A DNA stretch of 64,000 nt from Tupaia tana (GCA_026018925.1 JAKSZU010000003.1:184667505-184731504); one strand, 5' to 3'. Shown: positions 23,000-35,310, numbered from the stretch's first letter. Program-made: numbers and translations. Notes: generated by a model not told the origin, from the sequence alone.

Positions 23000-23246
23000 A
23001 TACATTTTAAAAATTTTGCCAGGGGGCATGTGCATTTGCCAGAGAGAGAAAGAGACAAGGGATGGGGGAAAGTGACAAAGCATCCCCCATGGGAAATGAT
23101 CATCTTGCAATTTCTTCTCCATTCAACCCTCCTGTTGAGATTTTGGGCATACACACACATGTACCAGATGTATTTCTCAAGTCACTGGGTCTGGGACTTG
23201 AACCATGCAGTTGGCCATGTGGTCTAGCAGTTTTAACCATCATGGT
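23000..23246 (-). mobile_element. SINE-A copy, older
   Basis: Minus-strand copy directly after the MLT1 3' LTR: CAGGGGGCATGTGCATTTGCC, central block, head CAGTTGGCCATGTGG to ACCATCATGG. The tail is short and no TSD is apparent. Confidence 0.85.
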
Positions 23247-23249
23247 ATA

Positions 23250-23860
23250 GAGTGACTGCATAGAAACTTTAGGGAAGTAAATATTTTTTATTTAAAACAT
23301 TAAGTTTTGTAAAAGTTTGTTATACAAAAATACATCCTTGTACAAATTCTTGGGGAAATTGTCTTCTTCATGTTTTTCTTTGTTAGGAAGAGTATTCTTT
23401 TATAAGTGGGTAAAAACCATAGAAGTGCCTCCTATTAAATGCAGGCTCAAAACTAGTCCTGAGGACTGACAGAGATAAGGTCTTAGTAGATTCGTATCTC
23501 TCAGCAAACAAACTTTGTCAGGTTACTCAAAACCTTGCAAGGATATCTGTTTTTCCTGTATTTCGTCTTTGAGGTCCTCCTAGAATTGTTTGCGATGTAT
23601 ACGTATTTAGAAAGTCCTTTGAAAAGTTCCTTTTTGGTCATGTTTGTTGATTCTTGTCATGTCTAAAGACAAAATCAGGAGTTTATCAGCAAGGTTCTGC
23701 TATAAGAGATCTCAATTCACACATTGTCACACACAGACAATAAATAGGTATGCCTTTCAGGTGATACATTAAATTAAGATGTTTTGAAAACAACAAGGCT
23801 TTCTAATCTCAGTTGGGACTCACATAAAACATCATTAACAGGTCAAGGAAATTATAGATA
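23250..23860. other. Unassigned intergenic stretch
   Basis: Nothing recognised; may belong to the retrovirus-like region that follows. Confidence 0.4.
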
Positions 23861-23982
23861 TTCTAATGGTACCAAATGAATCACCTACTATAAAGGAGAC
23901 ACCCCAAACTGATGTAATGGTCTATAAGGAAACTATTAAAGGAAATTTATTGGTTGATCCTTATACCAAGAAGATAGCTCTT

Positions 23983-24270
23983 CTTTTTTTTTTTTTTTTT
24001 TTTTTTTTCCTGAGAGGTTTTTGCTACAGGGTGCACACACACTCGCTGGAGAGAGAGAGAGAGACAAAAAACAAGAAATCACTCCTGCCCCCCCCCCCCC
24101 CCCCCGGGGTGATGGCTATGCTGCAATCCCTTCTCCTCCATTCTCCTCTTGGGATCTTGAGCACACATGCACACTCACCCAGCGTGCGTTTAAGCCACAA
24201 GATTCAGGACTCGAACCGCAGTGGACTACATGGGAGTCCAGGGACATAGCCATTATGCCAACTGCTGGTC
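23983..24270 (-). mobile_element. SINE-A copy with 17-bp TSD and C19 tract
   Basis: T-run 23983-24008, full body to CTGCTGGTC. Perfect TSD CCAAGAAGATAGCTCTT at 23966-23982 and 24271-24287. The central CCCCCC of the family has expanded to 19 Cs (24088-24106). Confidence 0.97.
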
Positions 24271-24499
24271 CCAAGAAGATAGCTCTTAAAAAGATGCAAG
24301 ATCCTTTGATACCACCCACCCCCAACCCAAAACAAGATGTTGGAGAGATTCAAAAGTCATTTTATAATGCCTAAATTTTACCCAAATAACATTAATATAA
24401 ATATTGAAAACTATGTGGATATAAGTTTTATGTGTGTGTATATATATATTATATAATATATATCTCTGCCCTTCTTTTAATGTCAGAGGCTTTTAAGTA

Positions 24500-26570
24500 G
24501 AAATTTGCTAAGACCTTATATAACATCACCCATCATGCCATGAGAAATTGGCCACCCTTTTATACCAAGGTCCATGGAAAATTTTGGAAAAAATGATTAC
24601 AGATATCTATTTTAAAGAAAATATTTTCTTTGGCCACCAACAAAACAATCCTAGCAAAAGATGAAGGCTTAATGATATCCAGAAGCTTAAGGCTCATTTA
24701 TATGGACTTCATATAATTACCTTCTTTGACAAGATATAAATCTATTTTGATTGTTGTACTCTTCTTTGATGGGCAGGAGAAAGCTAATAAAGCTACTTAA
24801 TATTGTGTTTCCTAGATTGGCTATCCTAGACAACTTTTCTAGTACTTATTTTACCAGAATTGTCATTCAACAGCTGTGAAAAACATTATTGTTACACCAA
24901 AACTGTTTTCTTTAATGATTATTATAATTCTCTTTATTTTTCTTAAATAGGATACCAAGGCATTAGTTAATTCTATTATTTGAATCTCAGATCGTAGATA
25001 CAGCTCTACACCTTACTTCTATTATATTTTCCACCAACTACTTGATTTGGGGGATGCAAATAAATATAATCGCCATTTTTCTAGTCACTTCAAAGAGTCA
25101 TTACCACCTTCCGCTGGCACCTTTGACTGCCCGCAATATCCCTATGAACACTAACTTTTGATATTGTAAGTCATGACTCAGAAGATCAGTATATTTTTGC
25201 AAAACATAATTAAAACACTATTTGCACTTTTGGAGACATAAAGGGTTAGGGACAGAGTTAGGGCTATTCGTTCTAGATCACTATTTTCTTTGATAGATTT
25301 TCTAATCAACTTAATTGGAGTTATTTACCTACAGCTGGGAAATTTACCTTCCTTAATAATGAGATAGAAAATTGACTTACTTCTATTGAAGTAAATAACA
25401 TCTATATCCTAATGGAGTATTTTTACATGGATGTCCTATCATTGTTTCCCTCACTGTAACCTACCTGTGTCTGAAGTATTATATAATTGTCAGAGATTAT
25501 TAGGAATCCCAGGTCCCTGGGGACTTTTTAAACAATATCTCACTCTGTGATGTGTCTAGGTGAAACCAATATAGGCTGCTCTGGAGAAGTACCCAGTGTA
25601 AATACTGATTCACTTTTTCACACATCTTCTGGGTGGTGGTTTCTATAATGAGAACGGAACAATTAAACTAGGTGACCAGAAATGTATTGTTAATTTTACC
25701 TGAAGTTTTAAATAATTCTTTCATAGCACTTAAAGCTCAAGGATGAGTCTAAGTTATTTGATTCAAGTGGTAATTTTAGAAATCTAGTAGTTTCATACAT
25801 TCCATTAACCAGTCAAGGTGGTATCCACGATATTACCAACAATTTGTGTTGCATTTAGATGAATACTATACCATAGAATAGTTTGCAAAACTAAAGCAGT
25901 TGACCACTTGACTCCAAGGTAAATCCTAATAAATTCTGGACATTCTTATCTTGAGGTCAGTCATTTCTGCACATGACTTTGAAGCATTCTACGTTCATTC
26001 ATCACTCTCCTTTCTACTGTGAGAGCCTCTCCAGACTTAAATTTCTATGTACAGCTGCTTCAGCTGATCTAAACACTTGTCTTTTAACCAAATAAGCAAA
26101 AACCAATAGACACTGGTTTCATTCTAAACTATATAGTTGTTATTGCTGTTGTTTGTTTGTTTTATCTGATATTATCAGATATCAAGACAGTGCTATAAAT
26201 CTGTAATGAAACTGCTTTTGTGGCTAACCCTTTGGCTTGACCAAAAGTTCCTATGACTACAATAAAGAACCCCACCCCTTCCCCCATGTCAGTTATGCAA
26301 ATAGAATCACAACACACCTTATGATTTTCACAGTGCTTTCATTTTTTGCTCAGAATCTCACCTACTTGCATAAATCCTTATCTTAAGAAATCAAACAATT
26401 CAGACTTATATATCAACCTAAGGATTTCTGAGTCCAATCCAGACAATGAAAATTGTGCATTCACTTTTTGTGATAAGTCACCGATTCAGAGTTGAATTGA
26501 TCCCTTATGTTCTCTCTTTCTAAATGAAGTAAGTGAATAAAATTGTTTGCTTATACTATAACTAGTTTAT
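24500..26570 (+). mobile_element. Possible decayed endogenous retrovirus-like region
   Basis: No long ORF, but interrupted plus-strand frames show two integrase-like patches. Around 24695-24775 the frame reads MDFI, then an interrupted stretch and RYKSILIVV. Around 24985-25040 it reads ISDRRYSSTPYFY, with spacing roughly that of the D...D pair of retroviral integrases. The region ends with an LTR-like AAGTAAGTGAATAAAATTG near 26527. Heavily broken by stops and frameshifts; class not assignable. It could be coincidental. Confidence 0.35.
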
Positions 26571-26690
26571 TTCAGGTTTAGTCCTCCCACTTTGTGTTGC
26601 TGGAAATATTTGAAGTTAATTTACTTTGTCATTGTCAAAATTATACTTTTCAAAGTGTATGTATCTCTTTGGTTGTCATTAGCTATACTT

Positions 26691-26693
<3 letters not shown>

Positions 26694-26766
<73 letters not shown>
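26694..26766. repeat. (CT)n(AT)n compound microsatellite
   Basis: CT run to 26722 followed by an AT run to 26766. Confidence 0.96.
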
Positions 26767-26773
<7 letters not shown>

Positions 26774-26784
26774 ATTTAGGCTCA

Positions 26785-27035
26785 GTCACTGTGATGTGGC
26801 AGTAACTCAGCCAGCAAAGCTGAAAGCCATATGACTGACCACAGCTGCTTTGGACATCCTAGTTGGCTTAGAAACACAGTGGGTACATGTGAAGGTGCCC
26901 AGGATCTTCAGGGCTAAAGGGCTGGGGGAAAAGGATTGTGACATGACAAGATCCTGTCAAGGATACTTCTTATTCTTTCTAAATTTCTCAGTGTCTTGCT
27001 CATACATGCATGAGCAGGTGCGATAAAAACAAAAA
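26785..27035 (+). mobile_element. Old SINE-A relative
   Basis: Recognisable head (TGACTGACCACAGCTGC), a GTGGGTACATGTGAAGGTGC body, CAAGATCC block, CT-rich trace and a GATAAAAACAAAAACC tail. Strongly diverged. Confidence 0.65.
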
Positions 27036-27214
27036 CCTTAAACTTTTTTACCATTGTTAATTTTGTCACTAGTGTTAAATAATTAGTTGTAATCATTTTC
27101 TCCCTAATGTACCTCAATAGTTTAATGTTGACTAGAAAATACATATGTTTATGGTAGACTGATTGATGATATATTTCAAGAATCTGGGCCCTTATATTTT
27201 AAAAATACCATCAT

Positions 27215-27438
27215 GGGGACCAGCAGATGGCATAATGGTCATGTTGATGAACTCCCAGATAGCTGACTATGGTTTGTGTCCCAGACCTGGAGGCTTAAAA
27301 CTCACAGCGGTCATGTGTGTATGTGTGCCCAAGATTCCAAGAGGAGATTGGAGGAGATGGGATTGCAATGTGGCCATTCCTGATGGGGGCACATGTACCC
27401 TATAGCAAAAGTCTCTCTTAAAACAAAAACAAAAACAG
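27215..27438 (+). mobile_element. SINE-A copy with internal deletion
   Basis: Intact head and central block, but jumps from GATGGGGG directly to GCACATGTACCCTATAGC. The whole CT tract is missing. Tail AAAACAAAAACAAAAACAG; flanks ACCATCATG and ACCACCATG look like a TSD. Confidence 0.9.
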
Positions 27439-27549
27439 AAACACCACCATGTCATGTGATTCTAAATACAATTTAACCAGTTACAACTTGTTGAGGGCCT
27501 AGTGGGATTCTGGCACTGTTCTACATCCAGTGAGTGGTACAAGAAAGTA

Positions 27550-27894
27550 CAGGTAGAATATCCTTAAGCCAAAAATCCAAAATTTGAAATGCTCTAAAAT
27601 GTGAAACTTTTTGAATGCCAACATGATGCCACCAGTGGAAAATTCCATACCTTATCTCATGCGATAGGTCACAGTCGAAACAATGCAGTACAAAAATAAT
27701 TTATAAAATTACCTTCAGTTTGTGTATAATGTGAACATGAAACAGATGAATTTCAGAATTTCATGTTTGGATTTGGGCCCCATTCGTAAGATATCTCATT
27801 ATATATATGTAAATATTCCCAAATCTGTAAACAAAACAAAAATCTGAAACATTTCTGGTTCCAAGTATATTGTGGATAAGGGATACTCTACCTG
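27550..27894 (-). mobile_element. Tigger/pogo-type MITE, complete, 345 bp
   Basis: Begins CAGGTAGAATATCC after a TA and ends GGATACTCTACCTG, forming inverted repeats. Internal GGATTTGGGCCCCATTC and AAGATATCTCATTATATAT match the reverse of the copy at 36011. No transposase; a non-autonomous family. Confidence 0.87.
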
Positions 27895-27897
27895 ACC

Positions 27898-27920
27898 TTT
27901 TTATTTATTTTTTTTGGAGA

Positions 27921-27955
<35 letters not shown>

Positions 27956-28178
27956 GTAGAGGGCATGTGCACTCGCCAGAAAGACAGAGAGAAACAGAGA
28001 GACAGAAAGAACGAAATCACCCCCCAGGGGTGATCCCTTCTCCTCCATTCTCCTCTCAGGATCTTGGGCATGCACGCACATGCGCCCGGCATTAGTTTAA
28101 GCCACCAGGTCTGGGACTCAAACTGTGGTAGACTACATGGAAGTCCAGCGACATAGCCATTACGCTAACTGCTGGTCC
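27898..28178 (-). mobile_element. Young SINE-A inserted at the MITE terminus
   Basis: Minus-strand full-length copy with a long T-run. TSD CTACCTGACC at 27888-27897 and 28179-28188 includes the last bases of the Tigger MITE, so the SINE landed exactly on its end and duplicated it. Confidence 0.95.
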
Positions 28179-28188
28179 CTACCTGACC

Positions 28189-30034
28189 ATTTTATAAAAA
28201 ATACGAAGTAAAGGCACATAAAGAAGTGGGCAAGCTTTGGATTTTCATAGGTTCAGACATGTCCATGGTGGAAGAGCTGTTTTAGCATATGGTGATGGAT
28301 TGCCCAAATTGAACCATAGCTAGATCAGTAGAATTAACATTTTTTGATGTTTTCATTTCCATAAGTTTAAAATATTTCTGTTGGAGGCTTAGGGAGCAAA
28401 TACAATTGGTCAAATTTTCAATTTTTTTTAGATGATCTACTAAATTGACTAAACTTTTTTATAAAAGCTTTACTTGACTTTTTCGAAGTTTTGATCTTTC
28501 ATTTTATAAATTTTCTTCCCCTTGGACAGCCTCTTCCTTCCTTAAGTGTCTGGCCCAACACCAGATGGGAAATCCTGCTGAGTGGAACTTTTGATGATTT
28601 GCTTCTCCAAGTTTTCATTTCAGATTGACTTTTCTTCTCTTGCTAATACTAATTTCCCGCTTACTTCCTGCTGTAGCTGTTTCTTGACAATATGGTGGTG
28701 TTTAAAAAGGATTAGCATTCCAGTATAGGTGTAGATGTAAGTTTAAGAATCTTTTCACATAAACACTTTGGCAAGGTAATGAACAGAGTTGCAAAAAAAA
28801 ATAGTAACTATGAGAAAAGTTAAACATATTGTCAAAGTAGGTCATTTTGTATTCTATTTAAAGTTCAAATAGGCCAGAGAATATTTTTATGCTGAATTAA
28901 TCCTGTCCTATCGAATGCATACTAGATCCCCAGGGAAGCTTGATTATGTAGTTTGAGGGCATATGCTAAGAGGTCAATTGACTCCTTTCTCAGGTGATGA
29001 TCATCATTAATGATAATGGACATTCTGTTCTGGGACTGAGGAAAGGGCATACCTTTTTATTGTCCATTGATGCTACTGAAAATAATAGAGACATTTATAT
29101 GGAGGAGTTGAGAGCATCTCATAGAAGGTGGCCAGAGAAGGTCAACTCAGCATGCAGCAGACATAGGGCTCCACCATCTGAAGGCGTTTGGCTGGAGTAT
29201 GAGTCACAGGGGATATGTTTAACAAATGAGAGATTAGCCATTTTACTATTACTCATATATATCCTGTTAGTATCTTCTCTTTCCACAGAAATGACTTTTT
29301 TCCCTGTGTTCCTTCATCTGTCTTAGGTAGAGAAGTGAAAAGAAATAAAAGTATGACAAAGCTTTCCTCTCCAGGGAAAATCTGGGGGTAAGCTGGACAA
29401 CACAAGCCATTTGTCTGGAATGTGCATGGTATGTCTACTTGGCCCAAGGGAATATCTGATGGGTCCAGAAGACCTAGAACTGAGTGGAGTAAAATGGTGG
29501 CTAGGAGAATATTTGTGGAATCATTGGGATGAGGAGAAAAAAAAAAAAATGAATGCAGTAGCTTGGTAGGACATTAAAATCAGAAACCCAGGGAAGCTGG
29601 CCACATTTCAAATTGAAGGAAAAAAGCAATGGCATAAATGAGAGATTCTCAGAATCAATAGCACAAGAGATTGAGAAAATGGAAAAGGAAGTCAAGTGTG
29701 GCACTGGTACGGTCGGCAAATTGGGCTTCAAGCATCAAGTAGGGCATTTCCACAGAGCTTATTAGGATGTTAGAATTCGGTTGGTGTGTGAGAGAAAGAA
29801 ATCCCCAGTAACAATTCTGTGGCTGAAACAGGTTAGAAGTGTATTTTCTTTTTTACCTAAAAGTCTGGGTCCGCGTTCAGGTATAGAATGGTGTCAGGGC
29901 TCAAGGATCTTCCATTTTACGTTCTACCTGCTGAAATGATCGTGCCATTTATGCTGCTGGCAGTGAAAGACATGAAAATGCCACACATCTCTGCTTACCT
30001 CTCGTCCAAACATAATCACATGACCATGGCTCTG
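28189..30034. other. Unassigned intergenic stretch
   Basis: About 1.85 kb. A 110-codon plus-strand frame at 28994-29326 has no domain and a hydrophobic patch only; it is treated as chance. The part after 29800 (AACAGGTTAGAAGTGTATTTTC) has a repeat-like feel but is not placed. Confidence 0.45.
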
Positions 30035-30050
30035 AAAAAATTTTTATCCT

Positions 30051-30303
30051 GGGAACCAGCAGTTAGCGTAATGGCTGTGTCGCTGGACTCCCACGTAGTC
30101 GACCGCGGTTCGCGTCTCGGACCCGGTGGCTTACAACTCACGCCGGGCGCGTGTGCGTACGTGCCCAAGGTCCCGAGAGGAGAATGGAGGAGAAGGGATT
30201 GTGGCGTGACCATCCCCCCTGGGGGGTGATTTCTCGCTTTCTGTCTCTATGTCTCTCTCTGTCTGTCTGGCGAGCGCACGCGCCTTATAGCGAAAAACCT
30301 CTC

Positions 30304-30332
<29 letters not shown>
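30051..30332 (+). mobile_element. Young SINE-A copy with TSD
   Basis: Head GGGAACCAGCAGTTAGCG, CpG-rich GTAGTCGACCGCGGTTCG, CGCGTGTGCGTACG, central block, CT tract, GCGAGCGCACGCGCC and an A-run of over 30. TSD AAAAAATTTTTATCCT at 30035-30050 and about 30333-30348. One of the least mutated copies. Confidence 0.97.
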
Positions 30333-30342
<10 letters not shown>

Positions 30343-30348
30343 TATCCT

Positions 30349-30745
30349 GGGAAACTTTAGAGGAGAAATAGAGTGGGGATTCTTTTATTGAGGGATAAAA
30401 AGAGAATAGACCTTAGGAGGCAATTAGCTTTGATATAGAATTAAACTAGAACAAACGCCTTATAAGCACCTGACCTGGCAAGCTGTCCACCGAAAGGAGG
30501 CAAAAGTGTTCGTAGCCTGCACAGTTAGGGGTAAGTGTAATACTTCCATGACTAGGGAGCCTGCTATCTCTAAGAAGGGGTTGGAGGTCACAGAGTACAA
30601 ATAACAATGAGAGAATTTATTTCAAAATCAGAGAGCTATTGGTATTCCAGGACAGTTCTCTCTATGTTTTTGGCCAACCAGTCTCCAGTGGTCAAGCATT
30701 TAGGAGTTTAACTGCTAGGACTTTGAAACAGAAGCTCAGTCCTCA
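30349..30745. other. Unassigned intergenic stretch
   Basis: Nothing recognised. Confidence 0.45.
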
Positions 30746-30749
30746 TAAC

Positions 30750-30800
30750 TTACCAGGTTATTGGAAAAGTCATGATGCATTTTTAGAAAAAATATGTCAA
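30750..30800 (+). mobile_element. Mariner-type terminus (partial)
   Basis: GGTTATTGGAAAAGTCATGA then TGCATTTTTAGAAAAAA matches the terminus of the palindromic mini-element at 46027. The rest of the element is not recognisable. Confidence 0.6.
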
Positions 30801-32170
30801 CCTAATAGTTTGCATGGAACACAGAAACATTATCTTTCACATGCTATTTGAACATGTATGAATCCAGTCGGAAAGCCTGATATTTCCCTAGGGAGGTTAA
30901 ATTGGAATAAGAGAAAATGAAGCCTTTAAGAGAAGAGTCATAGATCATGAGTTAAGGTATCTGGCAAAATAAGGCAGCTTTTTGACAGAAGAGACTAGAT
31001 GTCAAAGAAGGCAGTTGCTTCCAAACAGCATTAGACACATTGGATCAACTCCCTCTTTCCCACCTGCTATGGGCTGGTCCTTGCTGGGAGAGAGTAGGCT
31101 TCAGTCTCAGAGAGAGATCTCTGCCCTCAGGGACTGATGGCCCCCTTTTCTGAGCTCCTCTGACAAAACTGGTCAATGAAAGCACAAGGTGTTTTCCCTC
31201 TATCAACCAAAAAGAGAACTGAAATTTAACACTGTCAAGGTCAAAAGCCCTGGCACTGAACTGAGCAAAAATCCATTAGAAACAAAATCCTAGGTGAAGA
31301 GAGCGGTGAATATCGGAGAAGTGCTGTGGAGCTACATATGACAGGTATGGGAATCAGAGTCATTCCCGGCAACCCTGACACCCAGAAACATTTGGGAATC
31401 GGATCACTGAAAGATTCCAGACTCCAAATAATTGGTCTGACTTCAGAGCTTTGGTATTTGGGTAGTTCTTTAGATGAGATAAGTTGAAGTACATTGGTAA
31501 AATGCAACAGAAGTAATACAGATTAAAACAGAAATGAGGCAAAAGACTAACCTGTTAGAATTCATGTGAGATCAGAGTCAAAACAATGGTGGAGAGCAAA
31601 ACATGAGGATCACAGGCTAAACTCTTTAGAATGCTCACCTAGGCATTTGAAATGAGCACTAAAACTGTCTCTGCTGATCAGATCCTGATGTTCTGTTGAG
31701 AGTGCCACGTTGTTCCTTAAGTGAGAAAGGAAGTGGAGGGGCAGTGAAAAGGTCAATAGTCAATACAGCTCAGCCCCATTCCTGTATGACACGAGCCATG
31801 TGTACATGTTACTGGGACCACAGAATGAAAGTTTCTTAGATACGAACTGAGAGTTTTGCACATTCGAATGTGAGTGGGCAGTGGTTTGAGTTACACACCT
31901 ATCTTGTGGGATAGGTAAATGACTGGATCTTAAAAGCATGCACTGGATCCTAGGAATAAGTTTCTTATGATGAAGAATGAGATTAATAAGAAATGTAATG
32001 GACAAGAAATGCCCCTCCTAACCCTATACATAGCAATAAAGTATAGGTATACAAATTAGTGTTGAGAATAAGGATCATGGTTGGTATCGAAAGGGCCTGT
32101 TGAATCTATAGCAGCATATTGACAGTCTTCTTATCTTCCAGTCCACTGAAACGCTCTAAGGTTTTTTCCT
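30801..32170. other. Unassigned intergenic stretch
   Basis: About 1.4 kb with no recognised repeat or exon. Minus-strand open frames at 31241-31507 and 31760-32005 have no domain. Confidence 0.45.
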
Positions 32171-32171
32171 G

Positions 32172-32280
32172 TATTTCAATTCTCTCCTTTTCTTTTCTCT
32201 GTTCTCTTCTCTTCTTTTCTTTTCTTCCTTTTCCTTTCTTTTCTTCTTTCTTTCTTTTTCTTTCTTTTCTTCCTTTCTAA
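32172..32280. repeat. TTTTC/TTTC polypyrimidine tract
   Basis: Irregular TTTTC and TTTC units, nearly pure pyrimidine on the plus strand. Confidence 0.9.
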
Positions 32281-32442
32281 GAGGGGACATTAAAAGTCAT
32301 TTGTGTTAAACTAGTGATACCACAAAACATGTAGCTTATACAACACCTAGTACCTTGCTGCAGGAAGATTTCTTAGAGCACCCTGTCAATATAATGCCTG
32401 ATACAGTCTGACTTGCTTTTAAAATAAATTTTTAAAAATAAG

Positions 32443-32745
32443 GGATGCATGCCATCCAGTGGCTTAGTGGTTGGGGCAGCTGGATCCCACATGCTAACTG
32501 CATGGTTAGAATCCCAGCATTGATGGCTTGAAAAAAATGAGTATGTGTATGTGTGCATGTGTGTGTATGTGTCCAAAATCCCCAAAAGAGGAAGAAATGG
32601 AGGAGAAGGTCTTGTGGTATGACTATCCCCCATAGAAGGTGCATCTCTCTCTTACCCTTCTTTGATCCATCCCTCCCTCCCTCCCTTCCTCCTCTCATGT
32701 GATTGCTCATAACCTCTGGTAAATTAAAACAAACAAATAAAAAAA
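32443..32745 (+). mobile_element. SINE-A copy, older variant
   Basis: Head TGCCATCCAGTGGCTTAGTGG resembles the variant at 1721. A (TG/TA)-rich insertion lies at about 32545-32570; then central block, CCCTCC tract and AAATAAAAAAAT tail. Confidence 0.82.
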
Positions 32746-33327
32746 TAGTGGTGGTAATGGAACCCATCTGCTCATTGGCACAAAAATCAATGGAGATAAT
32801 AGAGTTGGAAGAGCATTAATAATAATAAAGAACTACAGAAATATACTTCTTAAAAAATTATCTGTCATTCTACAAAACAGAGAAATCACGCAGTGCTATT
32901 ATAAGAAAGAATGATACTTAACCCTTTGTCTCCCATTTATTTTCTCTGATCTAAGACATTTCTTTGGGGTCTTCGTTTCTTAGCAACTTTGCTTGTATTT
33001 AGGCTCTTTAAAAAACAGTGACAACTTATGTTAACATAATTTTCTCCTACAGTTTTATTTTTTTCCATTTCATGAAATTCATATTACTAGTAGAATGCAA
33101 ATTACGCAGTCAGACAGACTGGATGGTGTTTCATAATGAAATGTGGCCATAGCACTGCATTGTGGTAATTTACATTCACCAGTTACTTCTAGTCTAAAAA
33201 TTTGTACTGTGCCTATTGTAAACAATGTGTTAACTGATAAACACTGCCCGTCAGCCTGAAGAAATGTCATACCCACTTATAGGACAGGTAAGTTATAGTG
33301 TGCACCTTTCAAAATGGTAGCTCACCA

Positions 33328-33368
<41 letters not shown>

Positions 33369-33964
33369 CACACAAGCTTGTTTTTAGCAACTAACTAGCA
33401 GACCTCATAATGCATGCCAGGTGTGGTACCCTCCACTCTCCAGTGCACCCAGTCATTAAAACGTGGCTGAGAGCACATTTCTCTCTACTAAAATTTTCCT
33501 AGGGGCTCTATCCAGGTGCATGAAATAGTAAGAAGGACCACATATGCATTTGCATTAAAATTAGATTCTGATTTGCATATCATTTGCATACTCCTACACA
33601 GACTGTGCTGTCTATTCTTAGGCAGCTTTTAGCAAAGCATTATTTATTGCCACCATTAAGCTTGACACTTGAAATTTCTCCTTTACTTCCATTCTCACCC
33701 AATCTTTGACCCCAGAATTTGACATTAAAAAATACACAAAGAGGGTGATGATGATATAAAAAAAAATTAAATAAAACAAAACTCTGACGGGTTATAGTCC
33801 AAAGAAGATAAACAGGCATATTTCAAGGAAACTTTCATCCATAAAGCCAAATCGTACATTGCTTTTGGGGGTTGGGGAGAGGAAAGTAAGATGTGGAGTT
33901 AATTCTTTTTGATGGCAGAAAAGAGGCAAAAGAATACTAGTATTTTAGAATATAAACTGAAAGC
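32746..33964. other. Unassigned stretch with (GT)n
   Basis: No transposon recognised. A GT microsatellite runs at 33331-33359 followed by TATATATACACAC. An octamer-like ATTTGCAT occurs more than once near 33545-33590, but I infer no function. Confidence 0.5.
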
Positions 33965-34330
33965 AGTTGGTAAATCATTCATTTATTTAAAAAATAGTCA
34001 CTGAAATAATAATGTTCAAAGTCTCTACTAGGTATTAAACATAAAGCAGAAAACAAACAGCTTATTCAAGTACTCATTCTATAGTTGCTAAGAATTGGGT
34101 TGGGATAGGGCAGACAAATCAATGAATGAGAAATATATAAAGAGTTTCAGATAATAGTTCAAGGACCAAAAATAAGGTAGACAAGGGAGGAAAGGACTAT
34201 GGAAATGTTGAGATAAGTAGGCAGCAATTTCAAACAGGGTGGTAAGAGAAGACATTTCTGAGATGTTTCATGTCAAACACCTAAATGAGATAAGGAAGCA
34301 ATCCATGCTGACATCCCAGGGAACATTAGT
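33965..34330 (-). mobile_element. L2 LINE 3' region, antisense
   Basis: Antisense L2 order: TCATTCATTTATTTAAAAAA, AAACAAACAGCTTATTCAAG, GGTGGTAAGAGAAGACATTT, TGAGATAAGGAAGCAATCCA, ending at about GACATCC. Confidence 0.72.
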
Positions 34331-34802
34331 ATTTTTTGGAATTCCTGGAAGAATTCACCAAGATGCAACTTCCTGGACTTCCCCTTAAGATATGATTTAG
34401 GTGTGGGGTACACTCCAGTTATCTAAATTTTATGATTCATCCCAAGATATTCTAATGCAGAAAGTCCTCACTGGTAAAACACTGATCAGGTGTAAATGGG
34501 TAATTAAATCTTCCATTTTATGGACACGTTAGTTATTATGGGAGATTTCATTGAGATATTCCATGTTTTGATTGTGTTCTTTGAGAAACAAACACATTTT
34601 CAATCATACAAAAGTAACTTAAAGGTTTTGGGAATAAATTCATTAACATATATCATTTAAAATTTTTGACATCTTATGTCCTCAGTGTCATGAAATTATC
34701 AGTCTAACACAGTTTGAATGTAAGGCCCAATCTCAGTCGCAAAATGGTGAGAGAAAAATATAAAACTTTATTCATTATAAGCTTGACTATTTCAAATGAT
34801 AT
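34331..34802. other. Unassigned intergenic stretch
   Basis: Nothing recognised. Confidence 0.45.
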
Positions 34803-34803
34803 A

Positions 34804-35002
34804 TGGTGTGCCCTGACTTAGATGGTTTGATTTGCAATTTTTCACCTTTATGATGGTGCAAAAATGATACACATTTAGTAGAAACCTTTGTAAGTTGAGA
34901 CATTTAATATTTCAACTCACAAAGCATTTTTGCCTTATTGTATTTTCAACTCGTGATAGGTTTATTGAAGCATAACTCCATTGTTAAGTTGAGGAGCATC
35001 TG
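34804..35002 (+). mobile_element. Second Tigger-type MITE
   Basis: CTGACTTAGATGGTTTGATT, TTATGATGGTGCAAAAATGA, TAGTAGAAACC, TTTATTGAAGCATAACTCC and the end GTTGAGGAGCATCTG followed by TA. These match the eutherian pogo-type MITE with ACTTACGATGG-like inverted ends, at about 200 bp. A different family from the MITE at 27550. Confidence 0.78.
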
Positions 35003-35079
35003 TACTCTAGACTAAAAACTATTTTATCCAGGCTGTACCTGACAAATATTTTCATTGTTTATTATTCTTACTATTTTGT

Positions 35080-35310
35080 TTCTTTATGGTATAGCACATA
35101 TGCTCACATATAAGAGTGAGAGTGAGAGATGGAGAGGATTACCCTCCACAAAGCCTGGTCATGTCACAATCTTATTCCTCCAGTTCACAAGATTCTGGGC
35201 ACTTGTGAGTGTGACTGGCTTGTTTCAGGCAGACTGGGCCGGGATTCCAGCCACAGTAGCCATGTGATATTCAGCTTCTCTTGGGCAGTGCACTGCTGCT
35301 CCATCATGAA
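35080..35310 (-). mobile_element. Old SINE-A relative
   Basis: Minus-strand remnant: GGTATAGCACATATGCTCAC, GAGATGGAGAGG, AAGCCTGGTCATGTCACAAT and CAGCCACAGTAGCCATG. Divergent with loose borders. Confidence 0.65.

Noticed and set aside
23866-24374. Two overlapping plus frames of 127 and 117 codons
   Set aside because: Both run through the inserted SINE at 23983-24270, so they are not continuous ancestral coding sequence.
28994-29326. 110-codon plus-strand open frame
   Set aside because: No recognisable domain, no supporting exon signals and ordinary AT-rich context; this length is expected by chance.
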